A stretch of DNA of 64,000 nt from positions 496,001-560,000 of the forward strand of contig JALLLT010000012.1 in the NCBI GenBank assembly GCA_025266875.1, given 5' to 3'. Each line of letters begins with the position of its first letter. Positions within the stretch are counted from its first letter, which is position 1. Below are positions 20,359 through 33,272 of this stretch, one piece after another. Origin of the DNA: Fennellomyces sp. T-0311 (Eukaryota > Mucoromycota > Mucoromycetes > Mucorales > Lichtheimiaceae). The position numbers and the translations under genes are program-made. Below the pieces are notes generated by a model. That model saw only the letters and a program-made list of their open reading frames with translations. It made no database searches and was not told the origin of the DNA.

Positions 20359-21162
20359 TTCGCCTCAACTCACACATGATGGTTGGTCACAAGATCATCT
20401 GATGTATGCATTCAAGAACTATCCGTAGGATAAAGTCGTCGTTTGAGTCCATCACTGTAGTTTGCCTTGGATAAGCTATATGTAAGTAATCCACGTATCT
20501 ACGAGAATTTTAACCATTTGAACTCATTCGTAAAAACTTTTCTTTCGAGAACGTATTAACAGTTTGTTTATTAACTTTTTATGATAGCACATCCACGAAT
20601 ATCATTGAGTGCGTACGCTGCACGTTGATACGTACAGAGCACTAATTGCTTTACAATGTCGGGATATCACAGAAGCGTACACAAATGATCGCAAAGATTC
20701 TGGATCAAAACAATCAGACTTGCTAGTACTTCTTAAAAATCATAATGCAGCATAATCTATAACTTTGGCAAGCTGACGCGTTATTTACCTGCATGACTAT
20801 TGTTTGCGAGTCTTTGGCGTGTGTGGGTAGTTTCGGAAGACGATACGTATGGACAAAGTCGTAAGGCCCTTAGGTGAAGTATCTATTTCAGGAGAGAGAG
20901 AGAAACGCAAGTTGTAAATTGAGTAATCTTCAGCCGCCACTGGTTACGTCCACAGCTATAGACCTCAATACCGCTGGATACGACGGTCCTTCTAGGTTAA
21001 TAGTTAAGCGTGGCTGAAGGGAACAGAAGGAGCCTTGGGTAAGCTGTTTATCCTGCCCGAACACGGATACGGGTAATTTGTTACCGAGATTCAAGTGTCT
21101 GACATGCGGGATAAATCGCGTCCATACTCGTCTGTATATAAAGTTAGTAGCAACAGATCAAC
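20359..21162. other. Flank of the repeat block: no gene seen
   Basis: About 800 bp outside the right arm. No ORF of note, repeat or RNA gene. A short GA-rich run (GGAGAGAGAGAGAAA) lies near 20890. Confidence 0.5.
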
Positions 21163-22018
21163 ATGTCAGAACACGTCTATATTATCGGTGGTAAAGGAAA
21201 CATTTGATCTGCCGCTGTCAAGAAACTGCTCAAGAACGATATCCCTGTCACAGATTAGGTGCGGTCACTTGCCAAGGCAAAAGAACTATTCGCAAACCAT
21301 CCAAAGCTGAGGGTTGTCCAGGGAGACTGGGGCAATCTCAAACCATTCGAAGAATCCATTGTTGGTCATACGCACCTGCTCCTTGTTGTGCATGATTTCC
21401 AGAACGTTGTCAAGATCGAAACCGCTATTGCGCGAAAGGCTTATGCAACAGGCATCCAGCAAATCGTACATGTTGCCGGGATTACGATCGATGGTTCCTG
21501 GCGTACAACTTTTCTTGGATTTGCAATAGCGTAACCAAAGAAACCAATCTCGGCCATTCCCAAACAGAGGAGCGTATGTGACTTTGCGATCCGGACGATT
21601 CATGGCCAACAATGATACGTTTGAGATCAAGTCTATCGAATTTCTCAATGTTATCCTGGATACGGTGGATCCGGATACTGTAGAAACATGGATTTCGACA
21701 AACGATGCTTGTCTTACTACTGCCAATATTTTGCAAGATCCCATTGATAAGCATGGCGATGCCTTGACGGTCAGTGAACGTGCAACTTTGCTCTCAAAGG
21801 CGTTGGGTCGAACAATCTCATATAAAAAATCTTACATGGGGAAACGTATACTAACTTGGTGCAAAGAGCGCGTCTCCTGCATAAGTTTGTGTACGACTTT
21901 TTGCAGCCCTAACCTGGTTATAGAGCTACTGGAGAGTTGTCGATATTGCTGGGTCGACAACCAGAAACCTTCACCCAATGGTTTGACGCAAATGAGAACC
22001 GTTTCTTTGATCATTAGT
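21163..22018 (+). pseudogene. NmrA-like / NAD(P)-binding Rossmann protein, decayed
   Basis: Intact members are NAD(P)-binding proteins of the atypical short-chain dehydrogenase group, used as redox sensors or reductases. The start MSEHVYIIGGKGNI matches the glycine-rich nucleotide loop, but the next codon is TGA (21205-21207) where a glycine is expected. A TAG follows at 21256-21258. Then comes a good family stretch (VRSLAKAKELF, VVQGDW, VVHDFQNV, QIVHVAG), more frame breaks near 21530, and a C-terminal part (IKSIEFLNVILDTV, ANILQDP, LTVSERATLLSKALGRTISY) typical of NmrA-like proteins. At least two stops and several frameshifts make it a pseudogene. Confidence 0.8.
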
Positions 22019-22020
22019 TT

Positions 22021-22719
22021 ATGTAGTACGTAGTGTCAGTTTCTATGTATACTAATATTTTTCAATAAATTTGCTGACAGCCTATTATTAGTATGTTCCC
22101 GAAACTTTTGGACCATTAATGTATATACTGAGAGCTTCTCTGTCTTTCCTGGATGATACGGATTTTACCACGGGTTAATAAAATGTTACAGGCACTCCCT
22201 AAGACCAGTATCAGTTCCGAAGTCGTCGAATTCTTAAGTCCGGAATTGATCTATCATGGATGTTTACTGCGATGCTGTGTTAGATCCTTACAGTTTGTTT
22301 TCTACTGAGGAAAAAATGTGTACGTAAAGAAACTAGTAAGCTCTGATGCCATTATCACTGGTATCAAACAAAGGCTATCACAACCTCAGGCTTAATTTAA
22401 GACAGCATTTGGCTTCATCTGGATCACTGACAAAATCTGTTGTATGAGATGCACCTGCTGGAATGTTCCATATTTCTTGTTTCCTTTGTAGTTTCAATCT
22501 AATGTGACAAGATGCACAACATCAAGGAACACGTGGTCCTTTGCTATGCTTTTCATTAGAGAAATCCATCAAACTCGGGATTAATATTTTGCTTGAACTA
22601 TTACACAAAACTTTGTTGGATCATTAAAAAAAAAACTTTACAACTTCATCTTACAAAAAAAATAGAATAAAAGGGAAATCAACTCAGAAGGTATATATGT
22701 ACACGACCAAAAATGTCGT
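22021..22719. other. Intergenic: no gene seen
   Basis: Lies between the NmrA-like pseudogene and the 3' end of the DUF4097-like gene. It is AT-rich, with nothing recognised. Confidence 0.5.
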
Positions 22720-24330
22720 TTAAAGCGAAAGGCGAACACGAGCATTTGTCGTATGGATGGTAACGGATCCATCACCATACTTGCTTGTCTTGTATCCGAT
22801 CTTTTCATTCGGACCATCATTCTCCATGGTAATATCACTTCCAGTCACTCTAATCTTTGCCGACGAAGTGGATACTCTGAAAGGACCAATAAAATACGGA
22901 GGCTAATCATTTGGGTTTTAGCATATAAACAGAAACAAACATCCAAAAAAGAAATGAAACTTACCATGGATACTCTGATTCTAGAGTTGGATGTTGTGAA
23001 GGCAGCTTTTACTCTAGGTGAACCTTCGACTTCGGCATGAATTCTGCCATTGGACGATTGGGCAGTGAGGGATTCTTCCGCATTAACGCGCTGGAGATTA
23101 ATTACACCATTGCTTGTGCGAGCCACCATATCATGCGAACTAACATCTTGCAAATCGATGCGACCATTGGAAGAAGATGCCTCCAGCAAGGTGGCGGCAT
23201 GGGTACCATGAGAGCGAATATGGCCGTTGGAAGAAGCCAGACGAATTGCACCTTGTCGCGTATCGGCACTGTCCAAACGAATCGCACCGTTGGTAGTTTC
23301 CAAATCAATCGATTCAACGGCATGCAACGAATGTTCGCCATAAAACTCCAAGGCAGCGTTCTTGGAAGTTAAACGGATCTTTTTGCCTTGCCATCCCAAT
23401 GGTAAATGAATTCTCGCATTGGTTGTCTTGAGTTCGACCTGATCTGTTCGGAACAAGTCGTTGCCGTCGGTTCTGATTCCCATGTTCGAAGCCGATACAT
23501 AAATGCGAGAGGCGTTGGCAGGAAGTCGGATTTCCATTTCCAAATAGACACATGATCGACCATAGTAGATGTCATCTTCGGGTACTTGAATGATCAATCG
23601 AGTCTCGTCATTGACATGGTCCAAAGAGTAATGGAATCGGCTGTCAATGTATTCTCCAGGATATACGGTTGCTCGCGTATTGATGGATCCACCGGATGGA
23701 TCGGTTTCGGGTAATGGAACAATGGTGACAACACCGGCGGAAACATGACCACGAATAACAACATTCACATCCTTGTCGAATGGAATGCTGCTTGGTAAGG
23801 CATCCCATGTGGCGGATCCATCGCGTACGCAATGGTTGAGTTCGGACCAGGCGGATGGGATCAAGATGCGTGTGAAGAATAAAGCCAAGGCTGCACCGCC
23901 CAAGAAACCCAAAAGGATAACCTTTTTGTTGGCTTGTTTTGCCTTGTTCATAAATGTACGGATGTAGCATGGTTTACCATTTCTTCTTCCGCAACGTCGT
24001 TGGGGCGTTGCTTGGATAAAGTTGCCATAGTTGCGCGGAGGAGATGGATAGATTGTCGCATAGTGTTTTCCGGAATTGCTCGGCTGACCATCAGTTACTG
24101 TGATGGGTTTGGTGCGGTCGTACTGTTCGTAATCCTTGCCAAAGTCAGAGGAAGGAGGTGCTGAAGCGACCTCTTCTCGCAACGTCGGCGAGTAAGGCGG
24201 TGGCGGCGCTCCTTCCGTTTCAGGATCGTGCGTGTCAATCGCTACTTGTATGGTTAACTATGGCCCCCGTTTATAATTTTTTTGCCAGGAGGCGTCTACC
24301 TTGATATCCGCTTTTGCCAGAAAACTTCAT
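22720..24330 (-). CDS. Type II membrane protein with DUF4097-like beta-repeat ectodomain (paralogue 1)
   Basis: Three exons fit: 24330-24300, 24244-22965 and 22902-22720, giving 497 residues. The first exon is 31 nt (MKFSGKSGYQ). The start is chosen because the long exon has no ATG before its coding part. A cytoplasmic Pro/Ser-rich and basic region of about 118 residues leads to one membrane helix (about 119-138, VILLGFLGGAALALFF). The ectodomain of about 350 residues is built of repeated short strands around SSNGRI, TTNGAIRL, TSNGVINL and SNSRIRVS, the pattern of DUF4097/adhesin-like beta-helix repeats. It probably sits at the cell surface or in an endomembrane; the function is unknown. A paralogue with the same intron positions is at 29941-31344. 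Confidence 0.82.
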
Positions 24331-24479
24331 AAAGGCGGGGTCAAGGGCGGGAAAAGAAAGAAGAAGAGAGAGAGAAAGGGAGACTTGCAGGAAAATAGGG
24401 AAGGCACCTGTCTTTTTAAAGGTGGCACCCAGTCACGCCAAGCAACCAACGAAAACTTGGCGTTCTTGAGAGTTTTATT

Positions 24480-26604
24480 TCATCTCTGATCGTCATCAAC
24501 ACGTACAAATTCAATCATTAATTCGCAATGTTCGGTGTGAGGAAATAGGTCGATGGACACTGCTCTCGAAGGACGGAACGGGGCTCCTTTAAACCTGTTC
24601 GACGTTGGTCGACATAGACTTTGGAAAAGAAGTCAGTCAAGCCTATGTGATGCCATTTCGGGATGAATTTACCTGATAAAGTTCTGCAAGGCTTGGTTGG
24701 CATCGCAACTGATGAAAATGACTTTACGAATTTGGGAAGACTCGCGTACTGCTCTGATCACGCTACTGTGGACTCCATTTCTAAATGCAATGCAAGCTTA
24801 GTTTTGACCGATGAAAAGGCCATACAGGTTACCTTGGTGGATCAAGAATGGCAACCACTTCCTCGTTCTTTTCGTTAGCAACAACATCGATTCGTTCCTC
24901 AACTTTGCTTGCATGATATTGAACGTTTTCAATTTCTAACGATCGAGTTTCGTTGGTGATGTTTGTCAAAACGGTCCGCACTTACTGTTCATTTCTGCGT
25001 TCGCTTTGGCGTCAACAATGGCATCGGCAATCATCTCAATCCCGATAACACGGTCAACTGTACGAGCCATGGTAATACCAATCGTGCCTGTACCACAGCA
25101 AAGATCCAATAGCGTCGTCTTCTTGTTCTTGTCAATGTTGCACCATTCGGCGCATTTGGTATACAGTAATTCTGTAGCAGGCGTGTTGACTTGGAAGAAT
25201 GCACTGCTTGATAAACGGAACCTGGACCAGTGTGATCAATTACTGCGCCTCGCTTCCTTTGCTCTTTTCATTGACTTACCGACAACCCAGGAGTTCTTCA
25301 TAAACGTATCCATCACCCAGCAACACTTCTGTTTGACCCTTCTCGGTAATTCCGTTGGAGTCCCCGTTCCATTCTTGAACAAGGAGCGTGGTCACATTGA
25401 TCCGTTCGTTCTCGGGCTTGTCCTTGAAACTGGTCCAGTAGTCAACCAGCTTTTTCTTTTCTTTTGCCAACTGATCCTGGTCTAGCTCAGATGTTTTGAG
25501 CTGAACAAGAATAAGCACTAAAAAGTCAAACCGATGAGCACGTATACGAATGCAGGGATCGAAAGAAGCGTATATACCATCGCCTGTCTTTTGCGCTTTG
25601 ACCATCATGGAACGCCATACACCCACTTTATCCACTCTATCGTATACGCTATACTCTGAAGATTGCACATAGTCCTGATAGAGCCCAAGTCAGGTCTCCC
25701 GCGTTTGTTTCACATGGCAGCTGCCCCTGACTTTTACCTGCATTGCGTTGGCTATCCGTTTCGACATTTCGGGTACATGTAGACAATCCTCTGGATTTAG
25801 CACAGATGTGATACCATGACGATAAAGTCCCAGCAAGAATCCCACTGTTGGCTTCCCATCCGGATTCCGTCCAATGGTAAACTCGCATTTTGTTCTGTAT
25901 CCATTGATTTCGGGCGAAGCAATTGGATCCAGCACCTCAAACGGCAACCCATTCCTGTTTTTTGGGGATTATGTAAGCTCTCTCCTAGGACACCACGCGA
26001 AAAAAAAAAGCAAATACTTTTCAAATGCCCAAGCAATCTGTGCCTTGCTTGTTTCACTCAGATCCGTCAACTGCGCCATACGTCTTTTGAACTTGCTCAA
26101 ATGGGCAATTCCCGCCTTGTGTTTCCTGGACAACTGTTCCTCGTACGGCATCCTATGCATGGTGAGATGAGCTAGAAAGAACCCTAATCCAAAAGAAAAT
26201 GCAGTACCTGTGCAAAGGTGTTACTTGATCGGCAAGTCGTTCTGCAGGTGACCGAGGATCATCTTCATCCACATGTTGCTTGGGTTGAAATCGCTCGCGA
26301 AATACGTCCTTGGCAACGACCGAGTATTCTGTGGTCAATGTCTTTTTCTTAAACTCGACGCCTTCCAGTTTCTTCATCACTTCTCGCGCGCTTTCCTCGT
26401 TCTTTCTTTGCTTAGTGGCCATTTTGGATGCATAGTCCAGAAGCTTACTTCAAAATTTAAAAATGCATATCGCCACTTGGGAGCCTTTTTAAAGCGGTCC
26501 ACACCATGCGATTGCAAAAGCTTTTTAATGGCGCTGTTTTCGTGCGTGGGCAAATTGAGTACTTTGACTCGATGGATCTGATTAGATGAAGCTTCGGTCG
26601 ACAT
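24480..26604 (-). CDS. TRMT2A: tRNA (uracil-C5)-methyltransferase, TRMT2A/TrmA family
   Basis: It makes 5-methyluridine, probably at position 54 of tRNA, using S-adenosylmethionine. Ten exons give 543 residues: 26604-26449, 26410-26208, 26152-26018, 25954-25738, 25674-25578, 25517-25280, 25221-24986, 24935-24833, 24780-24673 and 24618-24480. The first intron (38 nt) is the least certain. An RRM-like N-terminus (HRVKVLNLP, KWRYAFLNFE) fits TRMT2A rather than bacterial TrmA. Then come the TrmA-type segments VTPLHRMPYEEQL and GYRTKCEFTIG. The SAM site is LLDLCCGTGTIGI; ILDPPRNGVH follows; the catalytic Cys lies in FISCDANQAL and the base Glu in HTEHCELM. An in-frame upstream ATG is lacking; a longer start at 26670 would need a non-ATG codon. 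Confidence 0.93.
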
Positions 26605-27135
26605 TGCTCGAGTTGTCCGCAACAAGACTAGTAAAAGCGTACAAAGGTCAAGTTTAAATGGAGGAATCATGCACTGATTGCTATTTCGTACATGACAGTC
26701 GAACCATGCCGCGTTTGACAGTTCCCAAAAAGATTTTTAGGGCAACATTTAATCGATATTTGGTAACTTTTGAATGTCTCGGTAGATTCCTTTCCCTGTC
26801 ACTGCTCTGAGGAGCGAGAGTGGAGCAACCCACCATCCATTAATGCGTATGCAACGCTCCGTTCTACGTTACTACCTTGACGGCATGAATAATGACAAAG
26901 AAAATCCCACCGCAAGCAACAATGACTAAGCGATTTTTTTAACCTTTTTTTTACTCTCCCCTTTGCCCGGAAACTATATTCCGGCTTCTATGAAACATGA
27001 ATTGCAATTACCAAATACAAGAAAAAAGAAGAGTTGGGAAGGGAGGGTGGAGGCTTTTGTCGAAAGAAGATCGGAAGCGGCACCCGCAATATTTCGAAAC
27101 TTTCACATGCTGATCCAATTTTTATTCGACACAGT
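26605..27135. other. Intergenic between TRMT2A start and SDHC end
   Basis: About 530 bp that should hold the TRMT2A promoter and the SDHC 3' UTR. No ORF or motif stands out. Confidence 0.5.
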
Positions 27136-27923
27136 TTAAAGGGACATAAGATACAAGGAACCGACAACCGTCGAGCCCAGGACAGCGTAACCGGTCTGGT
27201 ACACACCCTTAATGCTGATGAACTTGGTCGCGTCCCAAGCCTACACAAGAATCGTTAAATAAACGCTTCCTCTTAAAAATTAAAAGTATCTTACCAAATG
27301 TCTGATACCGTTCAAGCAATGGTAAACGAAGGGGAAAGCAATGATGCCCTTGACAGCAACCTTGGCAGCGACGGGAGCAGCGGCGCAAGCCGAGATGATG
27401 GCACCAGTGTCAAAGTTGATGCCCATAGCGGGGGCAGCCAAGTAGGCAAGAGCACCGGCGTAGAAACCTAGGGAACGAATCAATATCCGTTTCCATGGTG
27501 ATATATATATATATGTTGCTTATTTACCAGCACCAATGCCGACACCAGTGAAACGATGGATACCAGACAAGTACCAAGTGATCTGGGGCTGATAGATAGT
27601 AGCGTGAGGCGAAACGGGACGGACCTTGCGTTGCTGGCGCAAAAGCTCGGATTCGGCGTCAGGAGACTGTTCCATGGCAGCTCGGGACGCGTTAAAGTGT
27701 CTGTAGAGTATGTTTAATTCTACTGCCGCGGTCGCCTTTTCTCTAGTTTTATAAATACCTCACACCCATGGGTGCAACAGCGGCGTTCTTGAACATGGCA
27801 GAACGGATAGCAGGGTCTGCGAATGAAATAAGGGTTCATTGTTAAAATTCATATAGTTGGAACGTGCTTTTAAATGCAATTACTCTGAGCAGCGGTTTTC
27901 AACACGGAGCGAGTGGCCAGCAT
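27136..27923 (-). CDS. SDHC: Succinate dehydrogenase cytochrome b560 subunit (complex II)
   Basis: This is the membrane anchor of mitochondrial complex II, which helps bind haem b and ubiquinone. Five exons (27923-27884, 27816-27759, 27700-27528, 27467-27295, 27240-27136) give 182 residues. The N-terminus (MLATRSVLKTAAQ) is a likely mitochondrial presequence. The SDHC family signature SPHATIYQPQITWYLSGIHR is followed by RFTGVGIGAG and helix 1. The motif FVYHCLNGIRHL carries the conserved haem-ligand histidine and Asn-Gly-Ile-Arg-His. A third helix (VLGSTVVGSLYLM) ends the protein. The length is normal. The start codon lies 197 bp from that of the divergent ESA1 gene, so the two may share a promoter. 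Confidence 0.96.
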
Positions 27924-28024
27924 GATTTAATGAAGAGTGGGGAGTGAGGTCAAGGTGGGTAAACACAAGCTTTGTTCGTGAATTCAACTGTACTCTCACC
28001 CCGCACTCCACAATTGCTTGGTGA

Positions 28025-29683
<1,659 letters not shown>

Positions 29684-29940
29684 TACTTTTTCTTCATTCT
29701 CATGTATATTATCCCCTTTCCTTCATAGTCTTTGTAAATACTCTTCACGCTATTAAATACCATTGGAAAGTTACCGTTTCTGTGAATAGTTGGAATCTGT
29801 GGCGGGGTTGATAGGAAACAAGTGCAACCAGTCGGGTATAAAAAGAAGCAGCCGCTTTGCTCAGCAGTGTTACATATAAAAAGCAACTGTCGTGCGTTTT
29901 GCTATCTTTTTTTTTTCGTTCTCTCTTAATTATTCGCTGC

Positions 29941-31344
29941 ATGACCAACGCAAAAACAACAGATCAAGGTAATTTTTTTCAAAGAACATTGAAAGTTCAA
30001 AGCGCGTAACTTGGTTATACAGAAATTGAGTCTGATGAGCATGCGCCTCTCATACGCGGCGACGATACCGGCTCGTCCTCGAATTACCAGTCTGTGCAGG
30101 AACCGACGAATGAATCTACTTCCGACCGAGGCATTTTGCGACGGATGCAAGATATCAGCAAAAGGGCAAAGATCCTACTCAGTGTGACGACCGTTTCCAT
30201 CATTGCATTGCTGCTATATCTTTTGGTTGCACCATCGGATGCTCGAGATCATTGCGTGCGACGAGGATACAAGGTTTTCGAAACACCTGTGATTCCATTC
30301 AATACCAGTGCCGTTGCCATTTACCTTCCACAGCGTGCCTCAGGCGGCATTGTCAAAGTCTCTCAGCTCTCTACTAACGACAATGGCGCCATTTCTGCTC
30401 ATATCAACGTATCACCGGGCAAAGAAGTTGCCAAGTTTACATACTTGGTTTACATAGGCAAAAGAGAAACTCAAATAAGCATGATGATGAAAGACTGGTA
30501 CGAATCCGAAGCCTGCGTCTATATCGAGGCGGAGATCCAGGTCCCTATGTATGCAACATCGCTATATCTCATTGGCGGCCCCAACGTTGAAATAGTAGTC
30601 AATACAGCATTCGCCGTGGACTTTGTCACAATGAGCACCAGTCAAGCACCTATTCGGTTTTTGGGAGGATGGCAAGGAAAGGGCCTCGCACTGTACACAG
30701 CATACGCCGACTTGGACTTTAGTGGAAATCGATCGCTGCATGCCACTCGTTATATTGAATTATACACTTTCAAAGGCCTGGTTCGATTGGACGATTCATC
30801 CAGTGAGAGTATTAAAGTTAGCACATACGAAGGGCGTGTGGAGATGCGAAACACAACAGCTACGGCATGGATTGAGCCAATTACATATAGCGGTTTTGTG
30901 TCCTTGCAAGACACTCGCGCAACGAATATCACCATTCATACAAAGGAACAGGGCGCAATTGATCTTGATCATGTTACAGTGGACAACAGGCTGATTGCCA
31001 AGACCCAAAATGGCGCCATTCACGCGTTATTGGATGGCAGCCAGAGTATCAATGCCAAATTTGAAACGTATAACGGTGATGTCAATATAACTATGGTAAG
31101 GATGTATGCATATTCAAGTTCTGCAAAGCAAACAAAAAAGTCTAATATGAACATATAGCCTGATGACTTTCGTGGTTATTTTGCCGTTTATTCATCATCC
31201 AGTGCGAACGTGACTATTGTAGGAAACCAAGACATTGTGGTAGACAAAAACCTAACTTGGAAGAAAACCGGCTACACAAAAAAAGAAGGCGAAGGATCTG
31301 TACGTTTGCGTGCACTGTATTCCCATGTCAAACTCGTGTTTTAG
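29941..31344 (+). CDS. Type II membrane protein with DUF4097-like ectodomain (paralogue 2)
   Basis: Three exons (29941-29968, 30023-31095, 31159-31344) give 428 residues. Exon 1 is 28 nt (MTNAKTTDQ) and splices in phase 1. The last intron falls right after an ATG codon and before CCT, exactly as in the gene at 22720-24330. A cytoplasmic part of about 59 residues is followed by a membrane helix (about 60-79, ILLSVTTVSIIALLLYLLVA) and a lumenal or outer domain with matching landmarks: ARDHCVRRG, EACVYIEAEIQVP, LGGWQGKGL, FSGNRSLHATRYIEL and repeated short beta strands. The NGxI repeats are less regular than in paralogue 1. Function unknown. It starts 257 bp after the ESA1 stop. Confidence 0.82.
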
Positions 31345-31817
31345 TTTTTCATTAACACCATCTTGTTATTGTGGGCTGACCTTTTTCTCCCACTGTAATC
31401 AAACGGGTTACTCGCTCCATTGTATGGTCCGATAAGCAAGTAGGCTACCAGTCGTACAAAGTTGCACAATTAGGGAGTTCCTCACATACTTCTTGTATGA
31501 CAAATAACGCGATTCTCAGTATGCAAGCAAAGAGAATGCTTTAGGCATGAAAAAAAAGGGGAAGGGGGACACGTTAGGAGGACAATCTCACATTCTTAAT
31601 CAAACAGTGTCAACAGGAGGCCCCATATTTTCTGCATGGAAATTACTGTTATTTGTGTGTGCAAGAGAAGGTATAATACAAAGCAAGTGTTGATATTCTA
31701 CATATAAAGAGGGAGCGGGCTATAAGATACGTATATATATATATATATATATATAATGCGGGTCGTTTGGGCGGCAGTGTATAGCAAATGCAAATAGAAA
31801 CGAATGGATAAGGCGAC
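31345..31817. other. Intergenic with (TA)n microsatellite
   Basis: The 3' regions of two convergent genes meet here. A pure TA run of about 12 units lies at 31732-31756. Nothing else was seen. Confidence 0.7.
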
Positions 31818-33272
31818 TCATAGATCGGTATCGCTATCCAACTGATCTACTTCGCCATCGTCATAATCAGACTCGTGTTTGTAAGGAGGCGGTGGTTGAA
31901 GAAGACTGCTGATCGATTGTGGAGGATCACCCGGGTAAAAGCTGTCATACGGGGTGACCAAACCGCCGGCGCTATCTTGAATGAAACGGTTGGGAGGAGA
32001 CAACGTAGGTCGAGGAGATGGCTTTGTTGTGGCGCTTGCAGGGCGCACGTTGGCGTTTCCCATCTGTTCCAGATTGCCGCGCTTCTTTTGAGCAGCGGCC
32101 ATGACGCCTTTAGCAGCTCTTGGCTCCATCTCCTCAAAGTTCTGTCGCACATAATATCGCAGCTTTTCGACGCCTGGTAAGTCTTGAATAAGCTTGGCAA
32201 TGGTAGGATGCTTGAAACCGTAATAGTCGGGGCCACTTGCTGAATTGGAGTGTTCGCGATGCCGGATCTCGTTGGATCGACGGACTACCACGGTCCATGC
32301 GCCGGTGGCCGAGTTGGCGATGATCGGTTGGTCCGGCATATCGGCTGCCATCACATGGAAGCGTGGGCCATCGCCGCCGTCCAAGATGGTCGAGACAATG
32401 CTGGTGTTGCTGTTGGGATTAATCATGCTTGGATACGTCCTTGATACGGATGTTGTCAATGGATGGTGGTGCGTCGATGGGATGGTTGACTTACCTTTGG
32501 ACAGTAAAGCCGACAGGAAAGATGTACCGTTCGTTATGAAACGCGTCGCGATCATGCACAATTTTGCCCAGGCTGACGACGGTGAGGACGCCAATTTGCT
32601 GGGGCAGTTTGACGTTGCCATGTTCGTCGCGATCGACGGGTTGGACGCGGCGGGTCTTGGTGACGGCGCGCGACATTTTGGAGCGCTTGGGAGGGGCGGA
32701 GGCCACGGTGGCAATGTCGCGTCGAATGGGGTCTGTGGAACGGCGCGGCTTTTTTCCCGTTTTTGACTTGTCTGCAGGCAATTTTTGTTGCTGATCATGC
32801 GGATAATTCATTTCCCCCTCAGAGTCGATCATGGGTGATGAGCGTAATAGTACGTCGTCTTCGTCGTCCGAGGACGAGTCCAGATCCACGGTGCCTAGCT
32901 TTGCAATGTTATCCAGCAAGACGCTGCAGACGGGTTAGGAGGTTTTATCGAAAGGGGAGCGGGAGGCTTACTTTCGCTCCATGATCAGCAGCCGCACCTT
33001 TCGTTTGGCCTGCGAGTACTCTCTCGATATGGACTCGTTCACCTAAAAAGAGACGTTTGGATACTGCTTAATGACATCTCAGATGGCTTCCTTATTTTGC
33101 GTCGCCCTCTGCCTTTTTTTTATTGCAGTGGTCACATTACCTCCATCATTTCCTTCAGTTTCCGCTTCAGCTGCTTGTACTTTTCCTCTGTGATGCTGCT
33201 TTCGGCCGCAGCATGGAGCGTGGGCGACGGCGGTCGAAACAGCGGTGGATTGTTAGGCACCAGGGAGGCCAT
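31818..33272 (-). CDS. FYRN/FYRC domain nuclear protein (TBRG1-like)
   Basis: Four exons (33272-33141, 33042-32972, 32923-32495, 32439-31818) give 417 residues. The first two exons encode a coiled coil (EEKYKQLKRKLKEMMEV, then SISREYSQAKRKVRLLIMER). A Ser/Asp-rich and basic linker follows. The FYRN half is QIGVLTVVSLGKI and FHNERYIFPVGF. The FYRC half contains SATGAWTVVVRR, NSASGPDYYGFKHPTIAKL and the LPGVEKLRYY helix. FYR domains occur in chromatin proteins (MLL/trithorax, TBRG1). Without SET, PHD or JmjC parts, the coiled coil plus FYR layout fits TBRG1-like proteins. The C-terminus is Pro-rich with an acidic tail. Partners are unknown. Confidence 0.88.
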
